A stretch of 64,000 nt of DNA. Origin: Pontederia crassipes. Taxonomy: Eukaryota; Streptophyta; Magnoliopsida; Commelinales; Pontederiaceae. Each line of letters begins with the position of its first letter. Within the stretch, counting starts at the first letter, position 1. The notes under the pieces are model-generated. The model had not been told where the DNA came from. It saw nothing but the letters and a program-made list of their open reading frames with translations, and ran no database searches. The stretch covers positions 11,933,501 through 11,997,500 of the forward strand of contig CM060195.1 in assembly GCA_030549335.1 (NCBI GenBank), written 5' to 3'. This document shows positions 1 through 12,474 of the stretch, piece by piece. Both the position numbers and the translations under genes were made by a program.

Positions 1-297
1 ATGGACTTCATTGTCTTAGAGAATGTCCTGCTGAAGGTGGACAATTTTTTTGTACCAGTGGACTTCATTGTCTTGGACATAGAGCAGGATTGACAAATAC
101 TTCATTATTTTCTTAGGCCATTTTTAGCTACTGCTGGAGTCCTTATTGATGTCAAGAATGAAAAGTTGACATTCACCATTGGGGACGAAGAAGTGGAGTT
201 TGACCTTTCACAATCTACCAAATTTTCATCTCTAACTGATCAAATTTTCTTTGCAGATTGCATTGATGAAATGGCACAAGGCATAAGGACTCTTTAG
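1..297 (+). pseudogene. Athila-type retrotransposon protease fragment
   Basis: Frame 1 reads a stretch typical of the C-terminal half of Athila aspartic protease: VPVDFIVLD, then RPFLATAGVLIDVKN and EEVEFDL. An in-frame TGA lies at 91-93 and a TAG follows IRTL near 297. The catalytic Asp motif would lie upstream, outside the window. The phrase TGGACTTCATTGTCTT occurs twice (2-17 and 59-74), so a short local duplication may be present. The same block appears in the Athila element at 58620-58800, which supports the family call. It is a dead remnant of a plus-strand element entering from the left. Confidence 0.75.
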
Positions 298-338
298 AAA
301 GATCATCACTGAACTCAACCAAAGATCAATGTAAAAAA

Positions 339-521
339 ATGCATGAAGTGAGTACCACATTAGGAGCACATCCCGATGGAGCTACAAGACTATTTATGCT
401 TAGTGGTCAAAGACTGAAACCTTGCTTATTAAACGAAAAAATTGAGAGGAAGAAACTGCCACAACTTCATGATCCATCACTATATGATCCTTCAATGCAT
501 CGGGCCAACAACATTAAATAG
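339..521 (+). pseudogene. Athila integrase C-terminal tail fragment, joined after an internal deletion
   Basis: The 60-codon frame contains GATRLFMLSGQRLKPCL, which resembles the end of Athila polyproteins. The copy at 61363-61791 has VFKFNGQRLKPYN at the equivalent place. Only about 40 bp separate this from the protease fragment, so the reverse transcriptase, RNase H and integrase core are missing. The open frame is short and probably not translated. The call rests on the GQRLKP motif and on its neighbours; it could be chance if taken alone. Confidence 0.55.
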
Positions 522-780
522 AGGTGCTTCTTGGAAGGCAACACAAGATTTTACTTTTTTTTTTGAAATTTAAATAAATAGCATTACTAAACAATGCATG
601 TATGCTCATTGTAGGATGGCTACATGTCAAGAGGAGATTACACCATGATTTAGTTAACACATTGAGCACAATGATCGGCTAGCATTCCTACCTCCGTCAC
701 AAAGCATGTGAGCTTTCTTTTACCTCAATCCCAATTTTATGTTTTGGCATGTTAGAAACGTTGACGACAATGTTCATTTT

Positions 781-800
781 AGGTTTGGGAGAAATTGGAG
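781..800 (+). other. Degenerate polypurine tract of the Athila remnant
   Basis: A purine-rich AGGTTTGGGAGAAATTGGAG follows the phrase GACGACAATGTTCATTTT. The other Athila elements show the same order (a GAGGACA-like phrase, then AAGCTTGGGGGAG) at 62263-62293 and, on the minus strand, at 31354-31395. This marks the 3' non-coding region of the remnant at 1-521. Confidence 0.45.
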
Positions 801-805
801 TATTT

Positions 806-1944
806 AATGTTAGAATGAATCATGTGTGATGAAAGTAGTGTTTGGTAAGAAGTGTCTAATGTCCATAGTGAGTCTAACCGTGTCGTCAAGTATTTTCTTT
901 TGAATGTGTTGAGTCGAACCAGTTGTGCATGAATTGTTTGCTGAGTTGAACTCCTTATTATTTAATCCCTTTTATGATTGTAATATTATGTATGTGCATG
1001 AGTTGATGTATTCTGCAACACATATACATGACATTGATTAGGTAACATTATACATGACATTGTTGGCCTTCAAACCCGCATGATTGATTTATTCTAAACA
1101 TTCCTGAAGAAAAACATAAAAATCTAATCAAACCTGACTTTGACATGTAGATTGATCACATAACTCCATCAGAGATCTTACACTTGCATCCACTTACATG
1201 ATGCTCAATTGTGATCCGCTGCATTGTAGTTGTAGTAAATTACATAGTTAATACACGCCCACATATTTGCACCTCTCTTCTCTAGTAAGTTTGGGAATGC
1301 TTTTATTCTTTATTTAATAAAGGTCCCAAGTGCCTCACCCAAGTATATGAAAGAAAAAGAGAAGAAAAAAAGGGTGAGGAAAATTGTGGGCAACTTCTCC
1401 TCCCTATAAATAACTACTCCTCTATCCCTTCACTTAAGGAAGATAAGAGTATGCCACATATGTCACCACTAGCACCTAAGCCAAGTATTCTCGGTAGAAA
1501 GACGATGAGCGTATTCAGTGACAATCTTATTTTTTCTTTTTAGTTCCTCAATTCACAATAGAGGAGAAGTGTCAAAAATGAAAAATAAAGAAAAAGAAAG
1601 GAGGCAAATGAATGGTTAGTTGAACCCCAGGGACGGGTAATTGTCCCCTACATGCGTTCATTAATTTTGAGTGATAAAGCAAGTTCGGAATAGTGCAAGA
1701 TTTTAGGGAGTGATTATGTGGATGGTATAACCTTACTTGGAACCCATATGGCACATTCTTTAGTGGTTCTAATTCAAGGATTAACAAGCTTTGAATGAGT
1801 AAATAATGTTCAGGTAGATAAGACTAAGGGCTAGGGAGATATGTTATAATGTGGTAAAAAAAACTAAAGATTTTTTGTTGACCTTTATATTATTTAATCT
1901 TTAATCATCAAATATTTTGGGATCTACACTATTGTTTGATATGT
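806..1944. other. Non-coding, probably Athila 3' remnant; no gene seen
   Basis: There is no coding signal. A TATA-like CTATAAATA lies at 1404-1412 downstream of a GA-rich tract (1350-1375), as in an LTR promoter. This may be the 3' LTR of the left-hand Athila remnant. I cannot place the LTR ends. Confidence 0.3.
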
Positions 1945-2110
1945 TTCAGGCAATGTTATTAGGGCCGGACCAGACTGGCCGATCGAACTGGTCCGACTGA
2001 ATGATCCGACCGGTCCAACCAACTGACCACCAAGATGATCTATTATAAGGCTCAAAATCGGACCCATAATTGAACTAGATTGAATCGGTCAAAACCCGAT
2101 TGAACCATGA
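1945..2110. repeat. GGTCCGACCGGTC-rich degenerate dispersed repeat
   Basis: About 165 bp carry many short inverted motifs (GGTCCGACTG, CCGACCGGTCC, AATCGGTCAAAACCCG, GATTGAACCA). The composition differs from the AT-rich surroundings and resembles degenerate MITE-like repeats of plants. I see no clean terminal repeats or target duplication, so the class is uncertain. Confidence 0.3.
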
Positions 2111-4726
2111 TTTTTAGGCCAACAAAAAAAAATTGTTAAAAGATTATTTTATAAAGTTTATTATTATAGATTTGGAAAATATTCAAAGATGTACTTTCTC
2201 CATAAAGAATCACATTGGCCCACTAGTCTCCTCCTTTATTTATAGTTGTCCCTTTACTCTCATGTTGCGACTATTATTAACGTGGGATTATGCTTGTAGT
2301 TTGTACATCTTACTTGTTCTTTTGTCCTTCATTTAGTCTAGAATTTATCAAACTTTGAACTTTAACTTATGAGTTATAATTTTATTCAATTTCTAAATGT
2401 ATATTATAATATAAGTTAATTATATATTTATTATATTAGATAAATTAGTTCGGAACGAATGGTGCAAACTTCTTTGTTATATGTTTAATATACAACAAAA
2501 CTATAAAATACTTAGTATAGTAATGTATAATATATTTCTGATTTTCACACAAACATTTTATCCTTTCATTCTTATTTAGTTTTGATTATTGTTTAACCCT
2601 TTTCCAACTGTTTAGATAACATCTGAAATCATACAATTCTAGTACTTGAACTCTTCCTTCTGGGATGATATTTTTATACTACTTGACATTGACTCCGTAT
2701 GTACTTGTGAGAGATTTGTCCTATTATGTTTGATGGATAATATGCTAAATTATGTTCCTCTCATTTATAATCTTCATGCTTAATGATGGTGTTAGTGTTC
2801 AGTTGATTAGCATGCTTTGAATGTCATTTTGATGTCTTAAAATGATCATTCATGATCGAGGCAAATGATCACATATGATGATTGTGGATAGAGTTCAAAT
2901 AAGGCTCAAGTTAGTATGGTTGATTTGGTTAAACTCATGATTTTGTAACTATGGACACCAAGATGTTTGACATGAGTCTTTTCCATGAATGTTTCATGCT
3001 TTATTGTGATAAGAAATTTGTGAAGATATAGTGGTTTTGAACTTTATTATTTTCCACAAAATTTAGAGAACTCTGACATGAAGTTGCTATTTATGAGACC
3101 TAATTTGCCTTCAAAATGATGGTGGATTTTTTATGATAGTAGTTTAAGAATAGGCTCATATGATTATGGAAAACAAAATGTGAAAAAATGTATTTTTACA
3201 TGATACCTATGATTTCACTTTGCATGTGATTGATTGTGGGAAACTTGATTCAAAATCTAAGGACCACAATGACCCACACATCTGTCAGGATTTTTGAATG
3301 GTCCCAACCATAGGATCGAACGTCTGAAAACTCTCGGTCAAGAGCAGTTTGAAACAAATCAGATATTTGAAACTCAGATCGGATGTCCGCAACTTCTCAA
3401 ACTAGGTGACTGGGTTTCGAACTAACACATCCAACTGTTAAGATCAGATATTCGAGAAGTCTAAAACTCAGATAGAACTAGAACTCAACCAAAGTAATAT
3501 CAATTCCATGCACTCCTATGTGATTTCTACTAATGATATGGAGCCATGCTTCCTTAAATATTAAAGAATGACAAAAGATGTAAGATGTAAGTTGTTTTTT
3601 TACCTATATCTATGAATCATTGAGAAGTGAGAACTAAGAAAATGTCATTTAGTGGAGAGGGAGGTAGTGGAATTGGAGCCAACACAATGAAGTTATACGG
3701 CTCGGTGATGGCAAAATAATATGGTCATTATTCTTATTGTGAGAGACTGCTCCATCCTAAACAACGAAGAGTATTCCACCTCAAGAGTAATACATCCTCC
3801 CCTTATGATAGGTCACTTGTCATGGCACTACTCCTCGTGACCTATTATCATTTCACAAGGCATCACATTAAAAGTTGAGAGCTTTCCCAATTAATAAGAA
3901 GAAAATGAGTATAATATGATCACTAGTAATATTATGATGATGATGCTAAAGATGGAGCAATTAAGTTTCTAATGTTAGGATGATGATGCTGAAGATGAGA
4001 AAACTAGCTTCCAAAGGTTATGATATTAATGCTAAGGATGGAGGAAACTAGATTTCCTTATGTTATGATTAATGATTCTATGATCCTCCTCAAATGGAGA
4101 TGAATGATTCTTAAATGAAAGTAAGATGTGACCTTTATCGTGGTCAAATGATGTCCCTATAAGATGAGTTCTTATATGTCTTATGACATGATTATGCCTC
4201 ATTCATGCACTGCATGTTGTCCCTTTTCATGCATACAAGTTCCTTTTATTAGCCTGCATTACTGGCGATGGTTTATGTGTGGTCCTACAAATTGTGTGGC
4301 GGTGTGCATATGGGGGGACCTTTTGCTACATTTTTAGTTTGTGTTCATTACTGATCATGTTAGCATGCAATCCTATGTTTATAAAGGCTATGTGAATGCG
4401 ATGTACTCAAGATGTGATATTATTACATCATTTATGATGGGATTTTCTCGAGCATTCACATTTATATTATAGTTGTCATTTTAGCTTCTGCAATAAAGTA
4501 TTGTGCTATTATTTTGCATTATAAGAATCAAGAAGTTATGCCCACATAGCGTACATGAGAGGAGACTCCATTACGCAACAATGGTTGAATTTTGAAGTGT
4601 TAGAAAAAATATTTGCTTTTGCATTTTCAAGTCAATCTACCAACACAAAATGTAATAAAATAGATTGTGTATTCATTTAAAGTTCTATTCGTTGTAAAGA
4701 GAATGGAGGACAAGGCAATGACCTAC
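2111..4726. other. AT-rich intergenic DNA without recognisable content
   Basis: Both strands carry only short chance frames with no recognisable protein motif. Simple ATGATGATGCT-type runs occur around 3930-4100. I see no LTR ends, TIRs or RNA genes. Confidence 0.5.
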
Positions 4727-4729
4727 TAA

Positions 4730-6045
4730 CACTACAAGAAAAACGTTGATTACCGACGGTCAAAACTATCAGTAATCAGCTCAAAAACCGTCGGTACCAT
4801 AATTACCGACGGTTTTTTAGACAGAATCAATTCGTCGGAAAAACGCTCGTCGCAAATCAATTTGCAATGGTTAAAAAAAAACGTCGGTAATTGCGACGGT
4901 TTGGACCGTCGGCACATTCCCGACGGTTCCAACCGTCGAAGCTTTCCGACGGTTGTAACCGCCGAAAAAGTCCGACGGTTCCAACTGTCGAAAATTTTCG
5001 ACGATCACAACTGTCGAAACTTTCGACGGTCATCGCAACCGTTGATCTTTCGGTGATCAGAACCATCGCAAAGAATTTTTTAAAAATAAAAAAAATTAGC
5101 GGCCGGATCGGGACGCCTGCGGCCGAATCCGGCCCCCCGCGGCCGAACGGCCGAGCGGCCGAATCCGGCCGCAAGCGGCCGAATCCGGCCGCCAGCAGCC
5201 CGAGAGAAAGAGAGAGAAAGAGAAAGAGAGAGACGCCAGTGGGAGAGGATCGTCGGCGGTCGACGCTTGACGTCCGGCCAGAGGCTTGCCGGTCGGAAGA
5301 GGGAGAGGGAGAGGGGGAGAGAGAGAGGAGAGGAGGAATTATAATAGAGGTATTATATATATATATAAGGGGAAAAGATGAGAGAAAGCGGGAAAAAGAA
5401 AAAAAAGCGGGATAACGAAATTTTAATTATCGACGGCTCCGACTGTCAGAAACATAAATATTAATTATTTTTAAAGTTACCGACGGTTGTGACCGTCGAA
5501 ACAATATTTAGTTATATATAATATTTATTTTTTATTTTACTGATGGTTTGAACCGTCGGTAATTATTACCGATGGTCGAAACCGTCGGTAATTGTGACGG
5601 TTTGGACCGTCGCTAGTTATATTAATAAAATACTCTTCATATGATATTATTATACATTTACCGACGGTTACGACCGTCGAAAATTGCGGCGGATGTTGTG
5701 ACGGATGGATATCCGTCGAAAATATCGACATTTCTAATTGTCAAAAAATTTAATAATAATATAATAAATTACATAATTTATTTTTTATTTCCAAAGGTCG
5801 TAATCGTCGGTAAATCCATTGCAAATTGCGACAGATGGATATCCGTCGGAAATATTGACGTTCCTAACCGTCGAAAAATAAAATAATAATATAACAAATT
5901 ACATAATCTATAATATAACAAATTAAATAATGTAACCGTCGGAAAATCCGTCGGAAATGGAATCGTCGCAAAATCCGTTGCAAATTGCGACGGATTACAA
6001 ACCGTCGTAAATTGCCCGTCGGAAAAAGGCAATTTTCTTGTAGTG
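4730..6045. mobile_element. Non-autonomous CACTA transposon, 1.3 kb
   Basis: The left end is CACTACAAGAAAAACG and the right end is TTTTCTTGTAGTG, a terminal inverted repeat of the CACTA (En/Spm) superfamily. The 3-bp duplication TAA flanks it at 4727-4729 and 6046-6048. Subterminal DNA is packed with ACCGTCG/CGACGGT motifs in both orientations (4755-5060 and 5430-6020), the usual arrangement for TnpA-type binding sites. The centre (5098-5340) holds GC-rich GCGGCCGAATCCGGCC repeats followed by a GA-rich tract (5200-5335). There is no transposase; long open frames here come from the repeats. Movement would need a transposase supplied in trans. Confidence 0.9.
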
Positions 6046-6352
6046 TAAGGGGGAATGAGGTAAATGGATGGAAACGATTTAAGGTTTATGAGTATTTAAT
6101 GATCTAATAATATATTAATCATTAAAGAAATGTATAATGTGTTTGTTTGGATCAAAACTATTTTTCAAGCAAATAATGTCCTTTTGGGTTGTGTTCCATT
6201 AAAAAAATATCTACAAAAGGCATCCAAATTTGAAGATTATGTGCTACATCCACAAAAGGAAATATGTATATGTTATATTAGAATTCACATCTAAGAAAAA
6301 GTATTTTATTATTTTCCAATGAAAATATTAACCCCTTTTATGATTGTTCCAA

Positions 6353-6356
<4 letters not shown>

Positions 6357-6390
<34 letters not shown>
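6357..6390. repeat. (TA)n microsatellite
   Basis: About 17 uninterrupted TA units lie in AT-rich intergenic DNA. The flanking 6049-6747 holds no gene. Confidence 0.95.
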
Positions 6391-6391
<1 letters not shown>

Positions 6392-6750
6392 CTGTGCTTG
6401 TGCTGAATTCTCTTGAAAAATAAAATATATTCTTGAAATTTTATTTTATGAAATTATTGAGTTGATGTTTACAAAGTAAATAATATTGATATGTTTTTTT
6501 ATGAATTTACTTCCTATAAAATATTCAGCTGCTTTAAGTTTCAAATTTATTTTTTTACAACAAAACAAAAAAAAATAAAAGAATACTATTTGTGAGGAAA
6601 TGTATTTTTTTATTTAAATGAGTTTATCTCCTGAAGTTTTTTGTATAAAAATGTCATATTTTTTTGTGCATAACATCTCTCGTTTATGCATTAATTTCTT
6701 ATTACATATGATTTACTCGCATTCCGAATCCTGCACATTATCAAGATTAA

Positions 6751-7073
6751 GAGCCTATTGGGATAAGCTAAGAATATAGATAGTTTTAGAATTTCTTTAC
6801 ATTTGATAATTACAATAGAGTTGATAAATAACTTTTACCCATTTAAAGTTGATCAATTTAATCAATAAATATACTATTTTACCCTAAAAATATACATAAC
6901 TTTTCTTTGCATATTTTCTCTTTTAAAATATTAAAAACTTTTTTTATCATTTGACTAAAATAATAACTTATAACTTTTTATTATCAAATACGTAACTAAT
7001 TATTTTTAAAATATGCTTCAGTTGTTAAAATACATATCAACACTTCAACTTATCAACTAAACCAAACATGCCC
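6751..7073. mobile_element. Tourist-like MITE (PIF/Harbinger type), 323 bp
   Basis: The left end GAGCCTATTGGGATAAGCT and the reverse complement of the right end, GGGCATGTTTGGTTTAGTT, form an imperfect inverted repeat of the GGGC.TGTTTGG kind. The trinucleotide TAA flanks both ends (6748-6750 and 7074-7076), as expected for PIF/Harbinger insertions. The interior is AT-rich and non-coding. Confidence 0.65.
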
Positions 7074-7076
7074 TAA

Positions 7077-9557
7077 ACAACATATTTGCATTGATTTAAC
7101 ATTTTAGTCCTTTCTTCCTTTATAGTTCTAAAGAAGAATAAAAATTTTGCTCCCGTCAAGTGTAACGCCCCCAAAAATGTATACCGTCAAGTGGCCGAAT
7201 ACACTCGGAGATGTTACATGACGTGATTTATGTGTACAATATTTTGACCAAAATAAGACTTTGACTGGTCACTAAATGGAGACATAATTGTGAAGGAAAA
7301 CATAGCTATCATTTAATTTAAAGGAGACATAATCAAAATGAGTGCAAAAGTCTTAACAAGATAACATGATAGAGTCTAAAATAATATAAACATAAGAGTT
7401 TGCGAAAGATAAATACAACTCGATGAAAATAGAAAGGAAGCTGAAGAGACTCGATTTCATGTGCAAAGGTCACCACGAGCTTGATCTGTCGTCTGCGCCA
7501 TCAATCTTTTTTCTTGACTGTGACATTGAATACACAGGGGAGATAAACCTTCCTGTGAGCTTTGACACCCAGTACATAATAAAAATATGACATATAAGCA
7601 GTAATGACATTATAACGAGAATTAAAACATAGTCATAAATGGTAGAGTCATGTAGACATTATTGGTATAATAATATCATGATCAAGATGCATAAAATAGA
7701 GTGGTATGACTGATGATAATATGCTAAGTATAACAAAAAGGATAACATAATCATCTTTAAATTCATATGGCATAGTCGATCATGAGATTTAAAATCATCA
7801 TCATAAGATATCATAATATCATTGAGCATTGTCCATTATCATAATCATAGTCATCTTTTCATTTTTATTACACTTATTTTGGAGTGTCTTTCAACTCCCT
7901 TTAACATAGACTGGTGGAGTATTTTTCGACTTCCTTTAATATGGACCGGTGGAGTATCTTTCGACTAGGTTGACCGTTGTCAACAAAACATAAGAAGAGC
8001 TCTTCATTTAATATTTTTCGACTTTTTATCTTATTTATCCTATAAATATTTTTATGATTTAATTAGATCAAGAATATTTGATTCTAGATAAAACCATTAT
8101 ATAATGGGACTGAAAAGAGTGTTAAAATGATCAAATAAAATGATACGGGTATAATAACTTGACAGGTAAATAATAAGGACAAGTCAAAATAACTTAGCAA
8201 GGATATATTATAGACATCAGCATGATGGTGGTTATTATAAAATGGATGCACACATATTATATAACAGTAGAAATAATTGAATGATGAAAGATGATCACAC
8301 GTTAGTTAACAATTCTATAGAGTAGCACAATATATATAATCACATGCTACAGTGCCGGAAGAATTATATAGTTAAAATACTCTAGAATATTGTAAGCGTG
8401 TAGACACTTCATTACAGTGCACTACCGTGAGTGCTAATTGCATATTCTGGAAGTTAAAGATTCCATTGCCTTGATTTAATGCAATGGGCCCAAAGGTATT
8501 AAGGCATCGATGTGATGATTTTAGTGCAATTTTGTCCCTTATTGCTCCATTCCACGTGGAATTAGAAAGCATTACAGGTGTTAATTAGCTAAGAATCTAT
8601 GTCAGTACCCCATTTACATGAATGCTAGCATTTAATGCACACGTATTAAAGGCCAAATGCACCTTATCATTTATATGTATCGTATCACCATAGGAAGGAT
8701 TGGATGCGTGTAAGAAAAAACTCCAAAGTCCATTGATTATTGCACCTTTATGATTTAACGCAACATACTTAAATTATAATATATGTAAAAGCAGACGAAT
8801 TGATCTGGGAGGTGCTATTATCCTTCAGAAGGTACACGGATCACATAAAACAGATCTTGTTTTATCGACTTAAAGAGGGGTTGTGCAGGCTAACTTATTT
8901 ACAACGATGTGTACCTCTCTTTCGAATGACAGCACTCACGTTCTCGCCATCTGACGTCTCTAGCGCGATCTGATGTTTCTCTCTCCCCTTCGACATCCTC
9001 ACGTGCGCTTTTCCTCCTCTTCACCTAGCGCAGCAATGCACCAATAAACAATACACAATCCCAACTCAGCTGTTTAGATCTCGAGATATAATGACATCGT
9101 GGCTTCGTGGGTGGCTACGAGACTTGGTCATAACTTTTTTTTAACGAAATTGTCAAGTCCCTATTTTGAAGGAATTTTTTGATGAAAAGGTTGCAAGACA
9201 GGTAGCATGAGGGAGAGGAGTATAAGCTTCTGATTTCTACTCAAGAGAGGGAAGAATATAAAGAGAATATCTACTGCTGAAAGAAAGGGGTGAAGTTTTT
9301 TAGGTTGAAGGTAGTGGAGGAACAAAACCAGCTAAGAAGAATCCAATGAAGACGAAGAGCAAGATATTTTTTCATTGATTCTAAGTTTTTCTTAACCTAT
9401 TTAATTTCTTTTCGTATTCTAAATGTTCCAAAATTCATTTTTAGGATTTTTAGCTTGATTTCTAGTGACATTTTTTTAATGAGGAGTTAAATCTATCTCT
9501 TTATTAGAAAAAAAATAATTTATCGAATAATGGGACCATAGCATTTTGCCAATGATA
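7077..9557. other. Unassigned non-coding DNA; possible minus-strand Tekay-like LTR starting at 7161
   Basis: At 7161 the sequence TGTAACGCCCCCAAAA is the reverse complement of the LTR end at 25652-25667 (TTTTGGGGGCGTTACA). A minus-strand LTR of a related chromovirus may therefore start here. I cannot find the other end. The region around 7870-7990 repeats a GGTGGAGTATTTTTCGACT phrase about three times. No gene is recognisable in the rest, including the more GC-rich 8930-9040. Confidence 0.35.
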
Positions 9558-11769
9558 TCACACTACAATGATTTTTTACTTTGATGACGTCTGACAAACG
9601 TCACTTATACTTGATTAAACGTTGCCAAAACTCTTTTGGGACATTTATTAAACGTCGGCTTTAGACGTCACCGTAACTGAGTCATAGAAAGTATTTATGA
9701 TGCATATTATTTAAACGTTGCTGAAAATTTAAACGTCACAAAAACTTAGATCTTTCATGACGTTTAACCGTCCCCAAATAACATGTTAAGATGACGTTTT
9801 AAGCATCACCAAAAATCAATTGTACCCTTTCAAAGTTATTTCAGACGTCACGAAAGATAAATTACTAATTATATTTAAACGTCATGAAATTTTTTTTGTG
9901 ACATATAATAAACGTCACTAATATGATAAAATGAGTAACATTCATATTTATATATTAATATGTGAATCTAGTACGATTATTTCATGGCACACAAGAACAA
10001 CTAGTCAAGGTCCTTAATAATTGCATTAATAATTATAACTACTCAAAGTCGTTAATAATTGCATTAATAGTTATAACTACTCAAGGTCCTTAATAAGAAC
10101 AACTACTCAAGGTCCTTAATAATTGCATTAAGAAGCAAATTAGTTAAAATATGATAAAATTTCAGAATATTAGAACTAAAAATCAAAAGTTTCACATGAA
10201 ACATCTTTGGAACTTGGAAGTATCTATCTCCCATCACATGTACATATATGCATTTGAGTATTTGACACAAGCACAAAATCACCTTGTCCCACATGACGCA
10301 TCACAGCACAAATTGTACAGACTATGAGAGAAAAAAAAACATCTATGCCAAGTGCCAACATGTCCAAGCAAACAACAACAACCCAATATCTCCATATCCT
10401 GATGAACTTGGCAAAAAAAGTAATAACAAAGGAGAAAGTAATCAATTGCAAAGGTGCTCACAATATTATGCAAAGCGATAAATTCAATGCAAAAGTAATC
10501 ATCCTTCATTTGAAAAACAGATCAAGATGCAAATGACTTCAGTGCTCGATGCTCAAGAGGCAAATGGACGACTTCTGTACCTGTTAGCAAAGTAATCATT
10601 CTGTTAAATATTTGAAAGAAACGGATAAGATCATCATTTAATCAACATAAGGGAGAAGTTAAAAAGGTACAATAAAGGAGGAAGCTCCATAGTCGTTATA
10701 ACACAGTCTGGGAGATTCAAAACTTTAATACAGCACATCATATGAACATAAGAACACAAGCAAATACAAAGGTTATTTATTAGCTCAACGAATTAATTTG
10801 CTCCATTCTTTTTATACGTGTAGATTAGAATGCATTAATAGCATGGATCAGAAATATAGCATTTATAGCTCAACCGTTCTAGTTCTCACTGCACACGGCA
10901 CTACAGAGGTTAGTAGTTAAACTACTCTCCCATTTTGAGGTAATACTTCTCGGTGAAGAAGATTACTCCTCTTGGGACTTGGGTTACTCTTTTTGAAGGA
11001 CAAATTATCAACACCTCTAGGATCAATTAATGAATATGTAAAATGATTCTAGGAAAGCTCAATCACAAAGAACTACCACATGAAAGTCATCTTTCATCCT
11101 ATCTTCCAGCAGATCAACAAATCATACAAACACAAGGGAAGGTTAAACATGAAAGATCAATATCAAAATGTTTGAATCAACATAGAATGGATGAACATGA
11201 ATTTATACACAACTTTATGTAGAATGATAATAGAAGGCGAATCTAATATCTTATGGCATCAAATTTGAGTGACTAGTGGAAGGATTCATGCTAGACACTA
11301 TGGGTAGGTGTCCGTGCAATGTTATAAAATCATTAATGCATTAACAAGTTCTCATTTTCCACTACAATCATTTTAACATAGAATTTTTTAAGGAACAGAG
11401 AACAAAATTTCTTTTTGAGCGGAACAGAGAAAGATGTTACATTTAATGGTTTCCATAAATTATAGTTTTCAGTTATAAATTATTTACCTGGAACAAACAT
11501 GATTTATACACTATATTTGTTATATGGATCAGCAGATCAATCATATTTTACACAAAGTTATTTAGAAAGGTTATAAGACCAGGAAAACAAGATAATGCAA
11601 TCATATAAATTTTAAGTTTACAGATGTTAAGAAAACTTTATGTATAACTAAAAGTACATGCTGTAGGAAGAGAATGTCACTTGGTATCCTTAAGCAAGTA
11701 AGTTCATTACCTTAAGCAAGTAACTAAATAATCAACTCAAGACTTATTGAATTACCTTAAGCAATTTTT

Positions 11770-12440
11770 TTAATTTGCTCCATCACTGTGTGACAGAATT
11801 GGATTACCTTCAGCTCTCCTCATTCCCTCCTTCGAAATGCTAGTAATGTTTCTAAAAGTTTTTCTACAGTCCGCATAAGCTGAAAAGGTTGCACAATATA
11901 AAATGTTTATTGTAACAAATAAACATAAAAATAGCAATAGTGAATTATTGAGATATAAATGAACCTGATTTATGTGATTTCCTTGCTCCATGTTTATTTG
12001 CTTTAAAGCAGCAATTTGTGTGTCATAGTTAGCTCGAGTTTCCATCAATGTTTGTTCAAATTGTGCTTCTAAATGTTTTCTTTGAAACGATTTCCCAATA
12101 GATGGTGGTCCATATCCTTTTCCTGGATGATAATCTAATCTTGATGCAGCACCCATAAATTTATCCACAACATCGCTAGAAGAAATAGGTGCATCGGATG
12201 ACTGTGATACCAAATGCATCTCCACCATTTTGTTCTAAGAAAATAATATTATAATTAATTTAGTTATAACTAATTTGCCTTCCATAATTAATACATCAAC
12301 TAATAAACTTACATAAGTTTCAGCTGCATCTTGATTGACCCAACCACCAGATCCATCAGGTTTAGGATCACAATAGTGCATTTGCTTAAAAAACTCAATG
12401 TCATCAGGAACTTGTTGAAATTTGTGAATCTATAAAAAAA
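11770..12440 (-). pseudogene. TnpA-like (Transposase_24-type) CACTA gene fragment
   Basis: Exon 1 (12440-12314) reads FFKQMHYCDPKPDGSGGWV. Exon 2 (12234 to about 11964) reads DVVDKFMGAASRLDYHPGKG, then GYGPPSIGKSFQRK and a coiled-coil-like LEAQFEQTLMETRANYDTQI. A 79-bp intron at 12235-12313 has a clean donor (GTAAGT) and acceptor (TTCTTAG). A second intron (CAG|GTTCAT to TTTTCAG) leads to a short last exon near 11885-11830. The layout (a short HY..K...W-type motif, then G.G..P, then a coiled coil) matches the second gene of plant CACTA elements, thought to bind the subterminal repeats. The N-terminal part is missing. Its upstream neighbour is the truncated TNP2, so a deletion has joined the two genes. 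Confidence 0.6.
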
Positions 12441-12474
12441 ATGATTATGATGTCAACACATAAGGATCTATTTT

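Noticed and set aside
2133-2336. 67-codon hydrophobic frame
   Set aside because: AT-rich chance frame without context, signal or homology that I recognise.
4857-5415. Overlapping Arg/Ser-rich frames of 105 and 174 codons
   Set aside because: They are produced by GACGGT and GCGGCC repeats inside a CACTA element, exist on both strands and show no domain.
10103-10536. Overlapping 63-76 codon frames on both strands
   Set aside because: No protein motif; AT-rich interior of the CACTA element.
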